Notes: a model not told the origin generated them from the letters alone. DNA of 33,623 nt from DTU018 sp029550685 (GCA_035412805.1 DAONVO010000016.1:1-33623); one strand, 5' to 3'. Shown: positions 24,946 through 33,270, counted from the first letter of the stretch. Numbers and translations are program-made.

Positions 24946-24965
24946 ATTTGGTTAGGGGAGGAAAG

Positions 24966-25790
24966 ATGGGGAGAAACAGGCGTTTTATCAGTATTTGTCT
25001 TTCGTTTCTGCTGGCGTTGGGTCTCATTCTAAGCGGAACTCACCTGGTTCAAGCCGGCGATGGTGATGGGTCAGGAGGAGGCCAGGGGCAGCCATTGGAG
25101 ATAGTTGATGTATTTCCGGCCAATGGAGCCGTTGGAGTAGATATCAACCTGGAGCAAATCAAGGTTACCTTAAGTAAAAATATTGCTTATCTGACAGTTC
25201 GGGAAAACAATCGAGGCTGTTTTTCCTTGTGGGCAGAGCAGGAACCAGTGCCGGTAGATATCATTATAGCTGATGATCAGATCGAACGGGACAAGCGAAA
25301 TGAGGTGGTCATCAAACCACAACAGCAGCTCCGGCCTGGAACTGTTTATTCATTAAAAATAGCTCCGCAGCTAGAATCCAAAAGTGGAGTGACCTTGGGC
25401 CAAGAAATCATATTAACCTTTACAACGGCAGGCAGCCGCGGAGAGCAGATCCCTGACCCATTGGATGAGAAAAGTACCAACCCAGCAGCGGCTGAGTCAG
25501 AGGTACTAGCAAGCGAGGAAGCTGTTAAAGACGTAAATGAAGATAAGGAAAATAAGGAAGTTAAGGAAGAGGCTCCTCCTGCGGTAAACCCCCCGGATAT
25601 GCTTCGAGAAGGTACTGATTCCAGCTCATCCCAGCAGAATGAAGCTAGCCCACAACCGGCTGATATTGAAGATAACGGAGCGGATGCTGAAAAGAGCAGC
25701 AGTTGGACAGTTCCGCTGGCCATAGCCGGCATCATAGCGGCGGTTGCGATATTGGCCTGGTGGACTTACCGGCGCTGGAAGAAACATTAA
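24966..25790 (+). CDS. Secreted Ig-like (Big_5/SbsA-type) protein with C-terminal membrane anchor
   Basis: 274 aa. Seen: a signal peptide (RNRRF then a hydrophobic stretch to about residue 28, cleavage near VQA-GD), a Gly-rich spacer, one SbsA-like Ig domain at about 45-156 (DVFPANGAVGVDINLEQIKV ... TVYSLKIAP ... IILTFTTAG), a long acidic Glu/Asn/Pro-rich linker (about 158-245), one membrane helix (249-266) and a basic tail YRRWKKH. This is the layout of a surface stalk protein held in the membrane. It has no LPxTG-like sorting motif. The start is ATG 24966 after AGGGGAGGA. It is the first gene behind the leader and 33 bases before the permease, so it probably serves the transporter as an outer receptor or docking protein. 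Function is inferred. Confidence 0.75.
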   Translation: MGRNRRFISICLSFLLALGLILSGTHLVQAGDGDGSGGGQGQPLEIVDVFPANGAVGVDINLEQIKVTLSKNIAYLTVRENNRGCFSLWAEQEPVPVDIIIADDQIERDKRNEVVIKPQQQLRPGTVYSLKIAPQLESKSGVTLGQEIILTFTTAGSRGEQIPDPLDEKSTNPAAAESEVLASEEAVKDVNEDKENKEVKEEAPPAVNPPDMLREGTDSSSSQQNEASPQPADIEDNGADAEKSSSWTVPLAIAGIIAAVAILAWWTYRRWKKH

Positions 25791-25823
25791 ACAGGTGACT
25801 GCACCGGTCAGGAGAAGATAAAC

Positions 25824-26837
25824 TTGAGATCTGGGAAAAAGCTTTGGCTGTATCTGCTCTTTGTACTAATGCCGTTGTTAATCATGTTGTTATCACTTTT
25901 AGTGGGACGATATCCGGTAAGTATCGCCAAGGTTATAGAGGTACTCTGGTACCGGATGACTTTCCAGCCCTGCCAGGCAGCCGATATATACCAGACGGTG
26001 GTTTGGGAAATACGATTGCCCCGTGCCATTCTCGGAGCTATGGTAGGAGGATGTCTAGCTATCAGCGGAGCCGCATTTCAAGGATTGTTCCGTAATCCTT
26101 TGGTTAGTTCGGGTATTCTGGGAGTTACTTCAGGAGCTGGATTTGGTGCAGCCCTGGCCATTGTTCTGTTCAACCAGATATCAGCCACCTATACCTTTGC
26201 TTTTGGGTTCGGAATTCTGGCTGTGATGTTAAGCTACATGATCGGCAAGGTTTATAGTACCACCCCCACCATTATGCTGGTACTGGGTGGAGTGATTGTT
26301 TCTTCGGTATTTTCAGCTCTTATATCCCTGGTCAAGTACCTGGCTGACCCTTTAGATGAATTGCCTGCCATAGTGTTCTGGCTGATGGGCAGCCTGGCCT
26401 CTGCTCGGTTCAGCGATATCATGGTAGCAGGGATTCCCATGTTGATTGGTACGGCTGGGCTGATAGCAGTTAGATGGAGGATAAATGTATTGTCCATGGG
26501 GGACCGGGAAGCTCATACACTAGGTATCAATACTGTTCTGAATAAAGGTATAGTTATAACCTGTGCCACTCTAGCCACCGCCGGGGCAGTATGTGTGAGC
26601 GGGATCATTGGTTGGGTAGGACTGGTCATCCCTCATATCGGCCGGATGCTGGTGGGTAATGATAATAAGATTCTTATTCCGGTAAGTTTTTCATTGGGAG
26701 CCTCGTTCTTAATAATTGTAGATGATTTAGCCCGCATGCTGACCGGTGCAGAGATCCCTCTGGGCATTCTTACAGCTCTGGTGGGAGGACCTTTCTTCGT
26801 ATATTTGCTCAAGAAGACCAAAGGTGGTGGCTGGTAA
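25824..26837 (+). CDS. FecCD-type ABC transporter permease
   Basis: 337 aa with about ten membrane helices, the BtuC/FecCD fold used to import siderophores, haem, cobalamin, and in MolBCA-type systems molybdate/tungstate. Seen: LPRAILGAMVGGCLAISGAAFQGLFRNPLV, ILGVTSGAGFGA, GWVGLVIPHIGRMLVG and PLGILTALVGGPFFVYLL. These are family hallmarks including the GLVIPH coupling region. TTG 25824 is 8 bases after GGAGAA and is the only sensible start. The gene is followed after two bases by the ATPase gene. Substrate cannot be read from the permease. Confidence 0.93.
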   Translation: MRSGKKLWLYLLFVLMPLLIMLLSLLVGRYPVSIAKVIEVLWYRMTFQPCQAADIYQTVVWEIRLPRAILGAMVGGCLAISGAAFQGLFRNPLVSSGILGVTSGAGFGAALAIVLFNQISATYTFAFGFGILAVMLSYMIGKVYSTTPTIMLVLGGVIVSSVFSALISLVKYLADPLDELPAIVFWLMGSLASARFSDIMVAGIPMLIGTAGLIAVRWRINVLSMGDREAHTLGINTVLNKGIVITCATLATAGAVCVSGIIGWVGLVIPHIGRMLVGNDNKILIPVSFSLGASFLIIVDDLARMLTGAEIPLGILTALVGGPFFVYLLKKTKGGGW

Positions 26838-26839
26838 CC

Positions 26840-27676
26840 ATGCAGCCCTTACTGGAAGTACGGGATATCAGTTTTCAGTATCCGGGATCTTTAATTTTGG
26901 ACAAAGTAAAATTCGACCTGAATGCTGGGGAAGTAGTATGTTTGCTGGGGCCCAATGGCTGCGGCAAAACCACTTTGCTGGACTGTATTTTGGGCTGGTT
27001 AAAGCCCTGTGAAGGACAGGTTTTTGTTAATGGGCAGGAACTGACCAATATGCCAGCCCGGAAGATAGCCCGGTACCTGGCTTATGTACCCCAGATTCAC
27101 GAAAAGACCTTTCCCTACCTGGTAAGGGATGTTGTCCTGATGGGAAGAGCTTCCTATTTAGGACCGTTTGAGCGTCCCAGTGATGAGGATAGAAAGATCG
27201 CCGATAGAGCTCTGGAAATGGTGGGTATCGCTCACCTTAAAAAACGTCCTTACACCCAGCTTAGCGGCGGCGAAGGGCAGTTAGTAATGGTGGCCCGTGC
27301 TCTGGCGCAGAATACTCCAGTGATAGTAATGGATGAGCCGACCGCACACCTGGATTGCAAGCATGAAATAATAGTTCTGGAAACCATAGCAGAGTTGATC
27401 AAAAAAACGCATCTATCTGTATTGATGGCGACCCATGTACCTAATCACTGCTATTACTTTGAGAACAAAGGTATCCCCATCCGTGCCGCATTGATCAAAA
27501 ACCGGTCTATCATGGCAATGGGCCAGCCATCAGAAGTCCTGACCGAAGAGAACTTAGGCCGGCTATACAATATCCACACACGGGTTATAGATTGCAACAT
27601 GGGAAATGGAGTTATTATCAAGCAGGTGGTCTCCATCGGTACACTGCCCACGATATCAGCAGGTCAAGGAGGATAA
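26840..27676 (+). CDS. ABC transporter ATP-binding protein (FepC/BtuD type)
   Basis: 278 aa. Seen: Walker A GPNGCGKTT (37-45), Q-loop YVPQIHEKTFPYLVRDVVLMGR (described in part from 82), signature LSGGE at 141-145, Walker B VIVMDEP (161-167) with the D-loop HLD, and the His switch ATHVP. The signature continues GEGQLVMVARA where QRQRV or ERQRV is more common, a variation known in this subfamily. A C-terminal extension of about 60 residues follows. ATG 26840 starts two bases after the permease stop. It energises uptake through the preceding permease. Confidence 0.94.
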   Translation: MQPLLEVRDISFQYPGSLILDKVKFDLNAGEVVCLLGPNGCGKTTLLDCILGWLKPCEGQVFVNGQELTNMPARKIARYLAYVPQIHEKTFPYLVRDVVLMGRASYLGPFERPSDEDRKIADRALEMVGIAHLKKRPYTQLSGGEGQLVMVARALAQNTPVIVMDEPTAHLDCKHEIIVLETIAELIKKTHLSVLMATHVPNHCYYFENKGIPIRAALIKNRSIMAMGQPSEVLTEENLGRLYNIHTRVIDCNMGNGVIIKQVVSIGTLPTISAGQGG

Positions 27677-27681
27677 GCACA

Positions 27682-28809
27682 TTGAATGGAATGTCCTGCC
27701 GGCAGAGGGCTACAAAACTAAAAACGATATATTATGTCTGGGTAATTATATTTTTGATGACCAGTGTGGTAGGGTGTGGCAATTATGCTGCTGTTAACTC
27801 CACACCTGCCAGCGGAGAGATACAGACCATAACCGACTGTTTTGGACGAACCGTGCAGGTTCCAGTAAATCCTCAGCGAATCGCCTGCCTGTGCCCGGAA
27901 GCCGGTCATGCATTGGCAATGTACGATAAAGGCGACGCCATCGTAGCCATTGTAAATGGTATGCGACGGGATAAGCTGCTGGTGGAAATGTATCCCCACA
28001 TAACTAAGGTTCCCGTTCCCAAAAGCAGCGGGGTTATCAATATTGAAGAATTGGTTGCTGCCAATCCTGACCTGGTCCTTGTTAAAGCGGATGTAATTAA
28101 CCATGATGGTGAAATGGAGAAACTGGCCAAAGCAGGTATTCCGGTAGTAGGCATACAGTTTAGTAATATGCAGGAGCAACTGGAGGCTATGCGGGTCATT
28201 GCTCAAGCAGTAGGTACCGAGGTTACCTGGCAAAAGTACCGGGAGTTTTATGAGAGTACTGTTGCTCTGGTACAGGATAGGGTAGCTGGCATACCTGATG
28301 GTGAAAGGATAAGGATCTATCATTCGGTAAACGAAGCCACCCGGACTGACCCAAAGGACTCCCTACCCGCAGACTGGACCCGGGCAGCCGGGGTTGTAAA
28401 TGTCTCTATCAATGAGGATTTAAAATATGAGGATGGAGATTACTACGCCAGTCTAGAGCAGATTCTTCTCTGGGATCCTGACTATATACTGGTCAATGAC
28501 CCGAATGTGGTGGGTTATATCATGGAGAACGAACAATGGGCACCTTTGCAGGCCGTTAAGAATGGCAACGTTCTGCCTATGCCCAATGGCCTCTCTCGCT
28601 GGGGACATTTTTCATCTCTGGAGACTCCCCTGGCCGTGTTGTGGACGGCTAAAACCGTTTATCCGGAGCGTTTTGAGGATATTGACATGAAAACAATTAC
28701 CCGGGATTTCTATAAACAGTTTTTTAACTGGGACCTGGATGATGCCACCATCGACAACATACTAAGCAGCCGGGATATGCGAGGGGCTAAGAACCAGCCT
28801 AATGATTAG
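27682..28809 (+). CDS. TroA-type substrate-binding lipoprotein
   Basis: 375 aa. Seen: a basic N terminus and hydrophobic stretch ending in the lipobox VVGC (Cys32), then the two-lobed TroA/periplasmic-binding fold: ITDCFGRTVQVPVNPQRIACL, NIEELVAANPDLVLVKADV, AGIPVVGIQF, EQILLWDPDYILVNDP, and the family C terminus LETPLAVLWTAKTVYPERFEDID...FYKQFF. Relatives bind ferric complexes, haem, cobalamin, or molybdate/tungstate (MolA type). The start is TTG 27682, 9 bases after GGAGG; the ATG at 27691 is too far. It captures the substrate outside and hands it to the 25824/26840 permease-ATPase. Confidence 0.92.
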   Translation: MNGMSCRQRATKLKTIYYVWVIIFLMTSVVGCGNYAAVNSTPASGEIQTITDCFGRTVQVPVNPQRIACLCPEAGHALAMYDKGDAIVAIVNGMRRDKLLVEMYPHITKVPVPKSSGVINIEELVAANPDLVLVKADVINHDGEMEKLAKAGIPVVGIQFSNMQEQLEAMRVIAQAVGTEVTWQKYREFYESTVALVQDRVAGIPDGERIRIYHSVNEATRTDPKDSLPADWTRAAGVVNVSINEDLKYEDGDYYASLEQILLWDPDYILVNDPNVVGYIMENEQWAPLQAVKNGNVLPMPNGLSRWGHFSSLETPLAVLWTAKTVYPERFEDIDMKTITRDFYKQFFNWDLDDATIDNILSSRDMRGAKNQPND

Positions 28810-28845
28810 CTGATCATAGAAGCGCCGGTTAGAGGTGAAATTGAT

Positions 28846-29598
28846 TTGAGAACCCTGATATGCATAGACGATACTGACAATATTGATATTAAACGAGGTA
28901 CCGGTCAATTGGCCGCTTTGCTGGCAGAGGAGATCGCCAGTCAGGGTTGGGGAGAATGTGAACCCATTACCCGACATCAGCTTTTCGTTCATCCCGATGT
29001 GCCCTATACATCCCACAACAGTGCCATGTGCTTTGCGGTTGACACCAAGCCCGAGTACCTTGAGGATATCATCCGCTATGGAGGAGAGTTCCTGAGACGG
29101 GAAAGAGCTGCCGGCTCTGACCCGGGGCTTTGTGTAGCGGTACCCGAACAATTGACCAACCCCGGGTGGTTGATAGCCTATGGTTTCTCCGCCAAACAGC
29201 AGGTATTAAATAAGGAATATGCCTACAGTGTAGCTGCGGAATTGGGAGTTCACCTCTCAGAGCATGGCGGCACCGGCGATGGAGTAGTAGGGGCCCTGGC
29301 TGGTGCTGGTTTAAGGTTAAGCGGTAATGACGGGCGCTTTCGGGGCAAGCTTACCATTGCTATGCCGGGTCAGGCAGTAACCGTGGCTGACATCTGTGCC
29401 CAAACTTATATCACTAAAGTAAGGAGCAAAGCCGACGGGCGATTCTTGACCCCTAACGAACTGGTGGAATTAGGAGAAGCAGTCAAAGCAGTTCTCATTG
29501 ACCGGGAAGCGGTCCTCCTGGTGGCCCCGCTGCCCACGCCGGGTGCTAGAGGGGCAGTATGGCGCACCTGCAGTAAAGAAGAACTTAAAGCTTACTGA
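28846..29598 (+). CDS. Truncated TiaS-like (TCKD/DUF1743-related) protein
   Basis: 250 aa. The N terminus CIDDTDNIDIKRGTGQL (IDDTD at 7-11) and the later HGGTGDGVVGALAGAGLRL (140-158) match TiaS, the archaeal enzyme that uses ATP to attach agmatine to C34 of tRNA-Ile2. TiaS is about 420-450 aa and ends with an OB fold and zinc ribbon for tRNA; those are absent here, and no CxxC pairs are seen. Bacteria use TilS for this codon, so a different substrate is likely. TTG 28846 follows AGAGGTGA by 8 bases. It lies 36 bases after the binding lipoprotein and shares its transcript, so it probably acts in the same pathway, perhaps phosphorylating the imported compound or a derivative. That last step is inference. 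Confidence 0.75.
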   Translation: MRTLICIDDTDNIDIKRGTGQLAALLAEEIASQGWGECEPITRHQLFVHPDVPYTSHNSAMCFAVDTKPEYLEDIIRYGGEFLRRERAAGSDPGLCVAVPEQLTNPGWLIAYGFSAKQQVLNKEYAYSVAAELGVHLSEHGGTGDGVVGALAGAGLRLSGNDGRFRGKLTIAMPGQAVTVADICAQTYITKVRSKADGRFLTPNELVELGEAVKAVLIDREAVLLVAPLPTPGARGAVWRTCSKEELKAY

Positions 29599-29748
29599 GT
29601 GAAAGTTTCCGTAAAAGGCAGAACCTGTTTGGACTCCAGGAGATGCAGATAGTATTAACAGCACGGAAGGATCAGCGGGGGTGGTGGATTACCAACTAAA
29701 CAACTAAAAATATTAAATTGTTTAAGAGTTCAAGGAGGGAAGTGAAAG
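29599..29748. other. 150-base gap before the Fn3 protein gene
   Basis: There is no gene here. The last 20 bases carry a strong ribosome site AAGGAGGG (29732-29739). I find no terminator and no convincing promoter; an A+T-rich run at 29696-29722 could supply a -10. A structured leader is possible but I see no long helix. Confidence 0.5.
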
Positions 29749-31386
29749 ATGATGTGGTGGAATAAAGAGAAAAGAGTATGGCTGGCAATAATGACAGCTA
29801 TGGTAGTTATGCTGGCAACCCTGTTCAGCGTAATGCCTGCTTATGCAGAGGCCGCTGAATTAACCGTAACCGATATTACTGTCTCAAGTTTCAAGGTGAG
29901 CTGGCCGGCAGCTGACAAAGCTAATAAATATGATGTGGAAGTATCCAAAACAGTAGGAGGCAAAGTATATGAGACTACTGTAACAGATTTGGAATGCATG
30001 GTAGGCGGACTTGAACCCCGTACCAGCTACGATGTAATCGTAAATGCCAGACCGGTCAAAGACGCCGCCTGGGAAGGGGGAGTAAAATCCCTGCAAAAGA
30101 CCGGAATTACTACGCTGACTCCAGCATTTGTATTGTTTGCAGAAATTACAACTAAAGGTGATATCAGCCTGACATTCAACCAAGCAATGGCTGATCCATC
30201 CGGGACTCAGGATCAGTTTGAGGTTAAGGTCAATGGCAGTGATGTACAGGTAAAGAAAGTTGAAACAACCAATACCGACACGAAAATAAAGTTGGTTGTT
30301 GAACCAACAGTTGCTGCCGGCAGTAATGTAGTGATCACTTACACAAGTAACGGAAATCTGAAGTCTGCTGATGGAGTAGCAATAAATAGTTTTGTTGTCC
30401 GGATCGGGGCTCAGGCTCCTGCTTTAGCCGCGGATACTACCGAAAACCTGGTAGGTCAGAGAATAGACATAACCTTTACTCCTGATTCTGACTGGATGAA
30501 TGCCATTACCGGTGTAACTGTAAACGGTACATCTATCAGTGGTGAGAAATACACCATAAGCGATGGTGTAATTGCTATTGAAGCTGAAGTTTTCAGTTCA
30601 CCCGGAGAATATAATATTGTGGTACAAGCTGATGGATATAGTGACACGTCAGTAAAACAAATCATCCTTGCCGATCAGGCTCCAGCTGGCGGCCTGGTAG
30701 TCTTCCAGAAACCTTATGCTCTTGCTACTGAGATTACCAAGGGAGTGGGCATTGAAGGAGAGTTCGAGGTTGGATTTACCGAACAGATTAAACCCAACAG
30801 TCTGACCATCAGTATTAATAAGACCGGCACCTTAAAGGGCCCATTACCGGAAAAAGTACCAGTAGCCTTCACTTATGATTTAACAGCCAATAATACTGTG
30901 GAAATTAAGACGGATAACCCTCTTGATTACGGTACTTGCTATGAATTGATGATAGGATCTGGCTTGGAAGGAGTCAGCAGCGCCAGGACGGATGCCGACT
31001 CTAAAGTGGAGTTCTGCACTGTGGCATTTGATGAACCAACCTATAAAATAACCAGAGATGGCCAGGAAGTCACTACGGTTGCGGTAGGCCAGGCTTATAA
31101 ATTAGAGGCGATTCTGACAAACTGCAGCGACCAAAAACAGAGTATAGATGCGGTACTACAGCTACGCGGCGGCAAGGGTGCCCGTGATATTTGCGGCGGC
31201 TATATTTTAACTCAATATGTTAAACAAATAGACGTCAAGAAAGGTGAGCCCACAACTGTAACCCTGGAATTTACTGTTCCCAGTGATTTGGATAGTTTCT
31301 ATCTTTACGGAGACATATTTGTCTGGGAAAAGAATGGATCGTCAGCCAACGCCCTGCCCTTCCATTTCAGTTGTCCTGTAGAGTAG
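29749..31386 (+). CDS. Secreted multidomain protein: Fn3, SWM-like, Shr-HID/DUF1533-like, Big_5-like
   Basis: 545 aa. A signal peptide ends near AYA (31-33). Then, in order: a fibronectin type III domain (about 38-123: VSSFKVSWPAADKANKYDV, LEPRTSYDVIV), an SWM/Big-like repeat (127-218: ISLTFNQAMADPSG), a domain resembling the Hb-interacting domain of streptococcal Shr (DUF1533; 238-307: ITGVTVNGTSISGEKYTI, VVQADGYSD), an SbsA-like domain (about 335-425) and a C-terminal beta domain with paired cysteines (Cys459, Cys482, Cys542). No membrane anchor or SLH. ATG 29749 follows AAGGAGGG by 9 bases. It may sit on the surface through the next gene's SLH protein. Domain assignments are by eye. Confidence 0.7.
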   Translation: MMWWNKEKRVWLAIMTAMVVMLATLFSVMPAYAEAAELTVTDITVSSFKVSWPAADKANKYDVEVSKTVGGKVYETTVTDLECMVGGLEPRTSYDVIVNARPVKDAAWEGGVKSLQKTGITTLTPAFVLFAEITTKGDISLTFNQAMADPSGTQDQFEVKVNGSDVQVKKVETTNTDTKIKLVVEPTVAAGSNVVITYTSNGNLKSADGVAINSFVVRIGAQAPALAADTTENLVGQRIDITFTPDSDWMNAITGVTVNGTSISGEKYTISDGVIAIEAEVFSSPGEYNIVVQADGYSDTSVKQIILADQAPAGGLVVFQKPYALATEITKGVGIEGEFEVGFTEQIKPNSLTISINKTGTLKGPLPEKVPVAFTYDLTANNTVEIKTDNPLDYGTCYELMIGSGLEGVSSARTDADSKVEFCTVAFDEPTYKITRDGQEVTTVAVGQAYKLEAILTNCSDQKQSIDAVLQLRGGKGARDICGGYILTQYVKQIDVKKGEPTTVTLEFTVPSDLDSFYLYGDIFVWEKNGSSANALPFHFSCPVE

Positions 31387-31449
31387 CCTAATAATTCGCC
31401 TAAAGATTAGCAACAATACTAGCTTTTTGGTAAAGGGAGGGGAACTTTG

Positions 31450-33270
31450 ATGGTGCGTAAAATGCAGGTGTCGACTCTGCTGGCATTGTTGTTGGTAGCC
31501 TTGCTGGTTACGGAAGTTCTGGCAGTACCTTCTATCCGGTTTACCTTGAATGGAGCTGGGCAGAGGTATAATGCTGGGGCTGTGTTTATGCTGTACGGTC
31601 GTACAGAAGATAGCAGTAGTAAACTGGCGTTACCGGATGCAGATGTGCTGGTAAAAGCAGAGGTCGATGGCAATCCGATTTTCTGGTCACAGGTCAGAAG
31701 TGATAATAATGGATATTTTCGAACCCATTTCAATCTGCCTAACATTACAACTGGGAACATGGAGGTATCAGTAAGCGCTTTAGGAGGAAGTCAAGTTAGA
31801 AATTACGAATTGGGTGCCAAAGAGTCAGACTTGGAGTTTTATGCGGTAGGATTTGATCAGAAACCAGTTAATAAGCTGGTACCGGTTTCGACGAGGACCA
31901 TTATGGTAGCGTTTAATAGTAATATGAACTACTTCAAAAACAGAGATGCGGATCCAGATCTCGAGTACTTGGGCGTCAATGAAAAAAACGCTGACTGTGT
32001 CCGTATCTATGAAAAGGCTACTGGCAAACTGGTAAACACTTCGGTTTCTCTGGTGTCAACTGATGCTGAAGGGTTGCAACCGGTAAATTTCTACGATCTA
32101 GAAGGCCAGGAGCGGTCGGTAATAAGGAGAGGAATCATACCACTATCATTAAATGAGTCATTAAAGTCGAAAACCACCTATATAGTGGTAATCAGCGGTG
32201 AAGTGGCGGCTAATAGCAGTAACATACTGGGCGAGGATGTGGAGATCGAGTTCACTACCCAAGCTAGTTCTAAAACGGAAGAAACAATACCTGTGGCAGA
32301 GGAGGAAATATCCTCCGCTGGGGGCACTATTAGTGAACCAGGTGTCACCATAGTTATTCCGGCCAATGCGATCAGCAGCGACGTAAAAGTGACCATAGAA
32401 AAGGTCCTTAATACCGATGCCTTGCCATTGAACGATAAGAGTATTTTGATTAGCGAGGTATTCGAAATCATTAAAAACCGGACCGAGAATTTCAGCAAGC
32501 CGGTTACTATTACCTTGTCCTTTGACAAATCCAAGGTAGATACCGACAAATATGATGTGAGGATTTGCTATTTCGATGAACAGGAAAATAAGTGGATCCC
32601 TCTCGACAATATTACTGTGAATCTGGAAACTGGTACAGTAAGCGGGGATATCACCCATTTCACCAAATTTGCCGTAATCGCTGTTGAAAAAGCATTACCG
32701 GAACCTGAGGAAACCTTGCCGGATTCTGAAACCGAGCCAACCTCAGTTCAGTTTAGCGATACCAAAGGTCACTGGGCGGAAAAATACATTGCAGAATTGG
32801 CAGCGTCCGGAGCTATCGGGGGATATCCGGATGGCACCTTCAAACCGGACCGGACCATCAGCCGGGCCGAGTTTGCCACTATTCTGGTTAAAGCTTTCCA
32901 GTTGCCCGCCAGAGATGGCAAGGTATTTGAAGATACTGCCAATCATTGGGGCAGAGAGTATATTTCTACTGCTGCAGCGCACGGCATAGTAAGTGGATAT
33001 AGCGACACTGCTTTTGGACCTGATGATTCCATTACCCGGGAACAGATGGCGGTGATGATCGCAAAAGCCGCCAACTTGCAGTCTGATTCGTCTCAGCCAA
33101 TCAGTTTTACAGACCAAGAGCAAATCTCTTCCTGGGCAGCACAGGCAGTATCTTCATCAGTGAGCCAAGGTATTATAAACGGATATCCTGATAATACCTT
33201 CCGGCCCAGTGGATCTGCCACTCGTGCTGAAGCAGCGACGGTAATCATCCAAGCAAAGAAAATTAATTAA
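31450..33270 (+). CDS. S-layer anchored protein with Big_5-like, ZU5-like and three SLH domains
   Basis: 606 aa. A signal peptide spans residues 1-26 (LLALLLVALLVTEVLA). Then a carboxypeptidase-regulatory/Ig-like part (27-115), a Big_5-like domain (about 128-271 ending EIEFTTQ), an acidic hinge, a ZU5-like domain (288-413: SSAGGTISEPGVTIVIPANA, ITHFTKFAVI), a Pro/Glu linker, and three SLH repeats (435-478, 493-538, 553-600) with the usual HWAEKYI, GYPDGTFKP and TRAEAA patterns. SLH repeats bind pyruvylated cell-wall polymers, so the protein is on the outer surface. ATG 31450 follows AGGGAGGGG; TTG 31447 is possible. It closes the locus before the 33284 hairpin. Confidence 0.88.
   Translation: MVRKMQVSTLLALLLVALLVTEVLAVPSIRFTLNGAGQRYNAGAVFMLYGRTEDSSSKLALPDADVLVKAEVDGNPIFWSQVRSDNNGYFRTHFNLPNITTGNMEVSVSALGGSQVRNYELGAKESDLEFYAVGFDQKPVNKLVPVSTRTIMVAFNSNMNYFKNRDADPDLEYLGVNEKNADCVRIYEKATGKLVNTSVSLVSTDAEGLQPVNFYDLEGQERSVIRRGIIPLSLNESLKSKTTYIVVISGEVAANSSNILGEDVEIEFTTQASSKTEETIPVAEEEISSAGGTISEPGVTIVIPANAISSDVKVTIEKVLNTDALPLNDKSILISEVFEIIKNRTENFSKPVTITLSFDKSKVDTDKYDVRICYFDEQENKWIPLDNITVNLETGTVSGDITHFTKFAVIAVEKALPEPEETLPDSETEPTSVQFSDTKGHWAEKYIAELAASGAIGGYPDGTFKPDRTISRAEFATILVKAFQLPARDGKVFEDTANHWGREYISTAAAHGIVSGYSDTAFGPDDSITREQMAVMIAKAANLQSDSSQPISFTDQEQISSWAAQAVSSSVSQGIINGYPDNTFRPSGSATRAEAATVIIQAKKIN

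Noticed and set aside
29599..29748. Cyclic-di-GMP riboswitch before the Fn3 protein gene
   Set aside because: AAAGGCAGAACC faintly recalls the class I core, but the GCAAAGCC part and the paired helices are missing.
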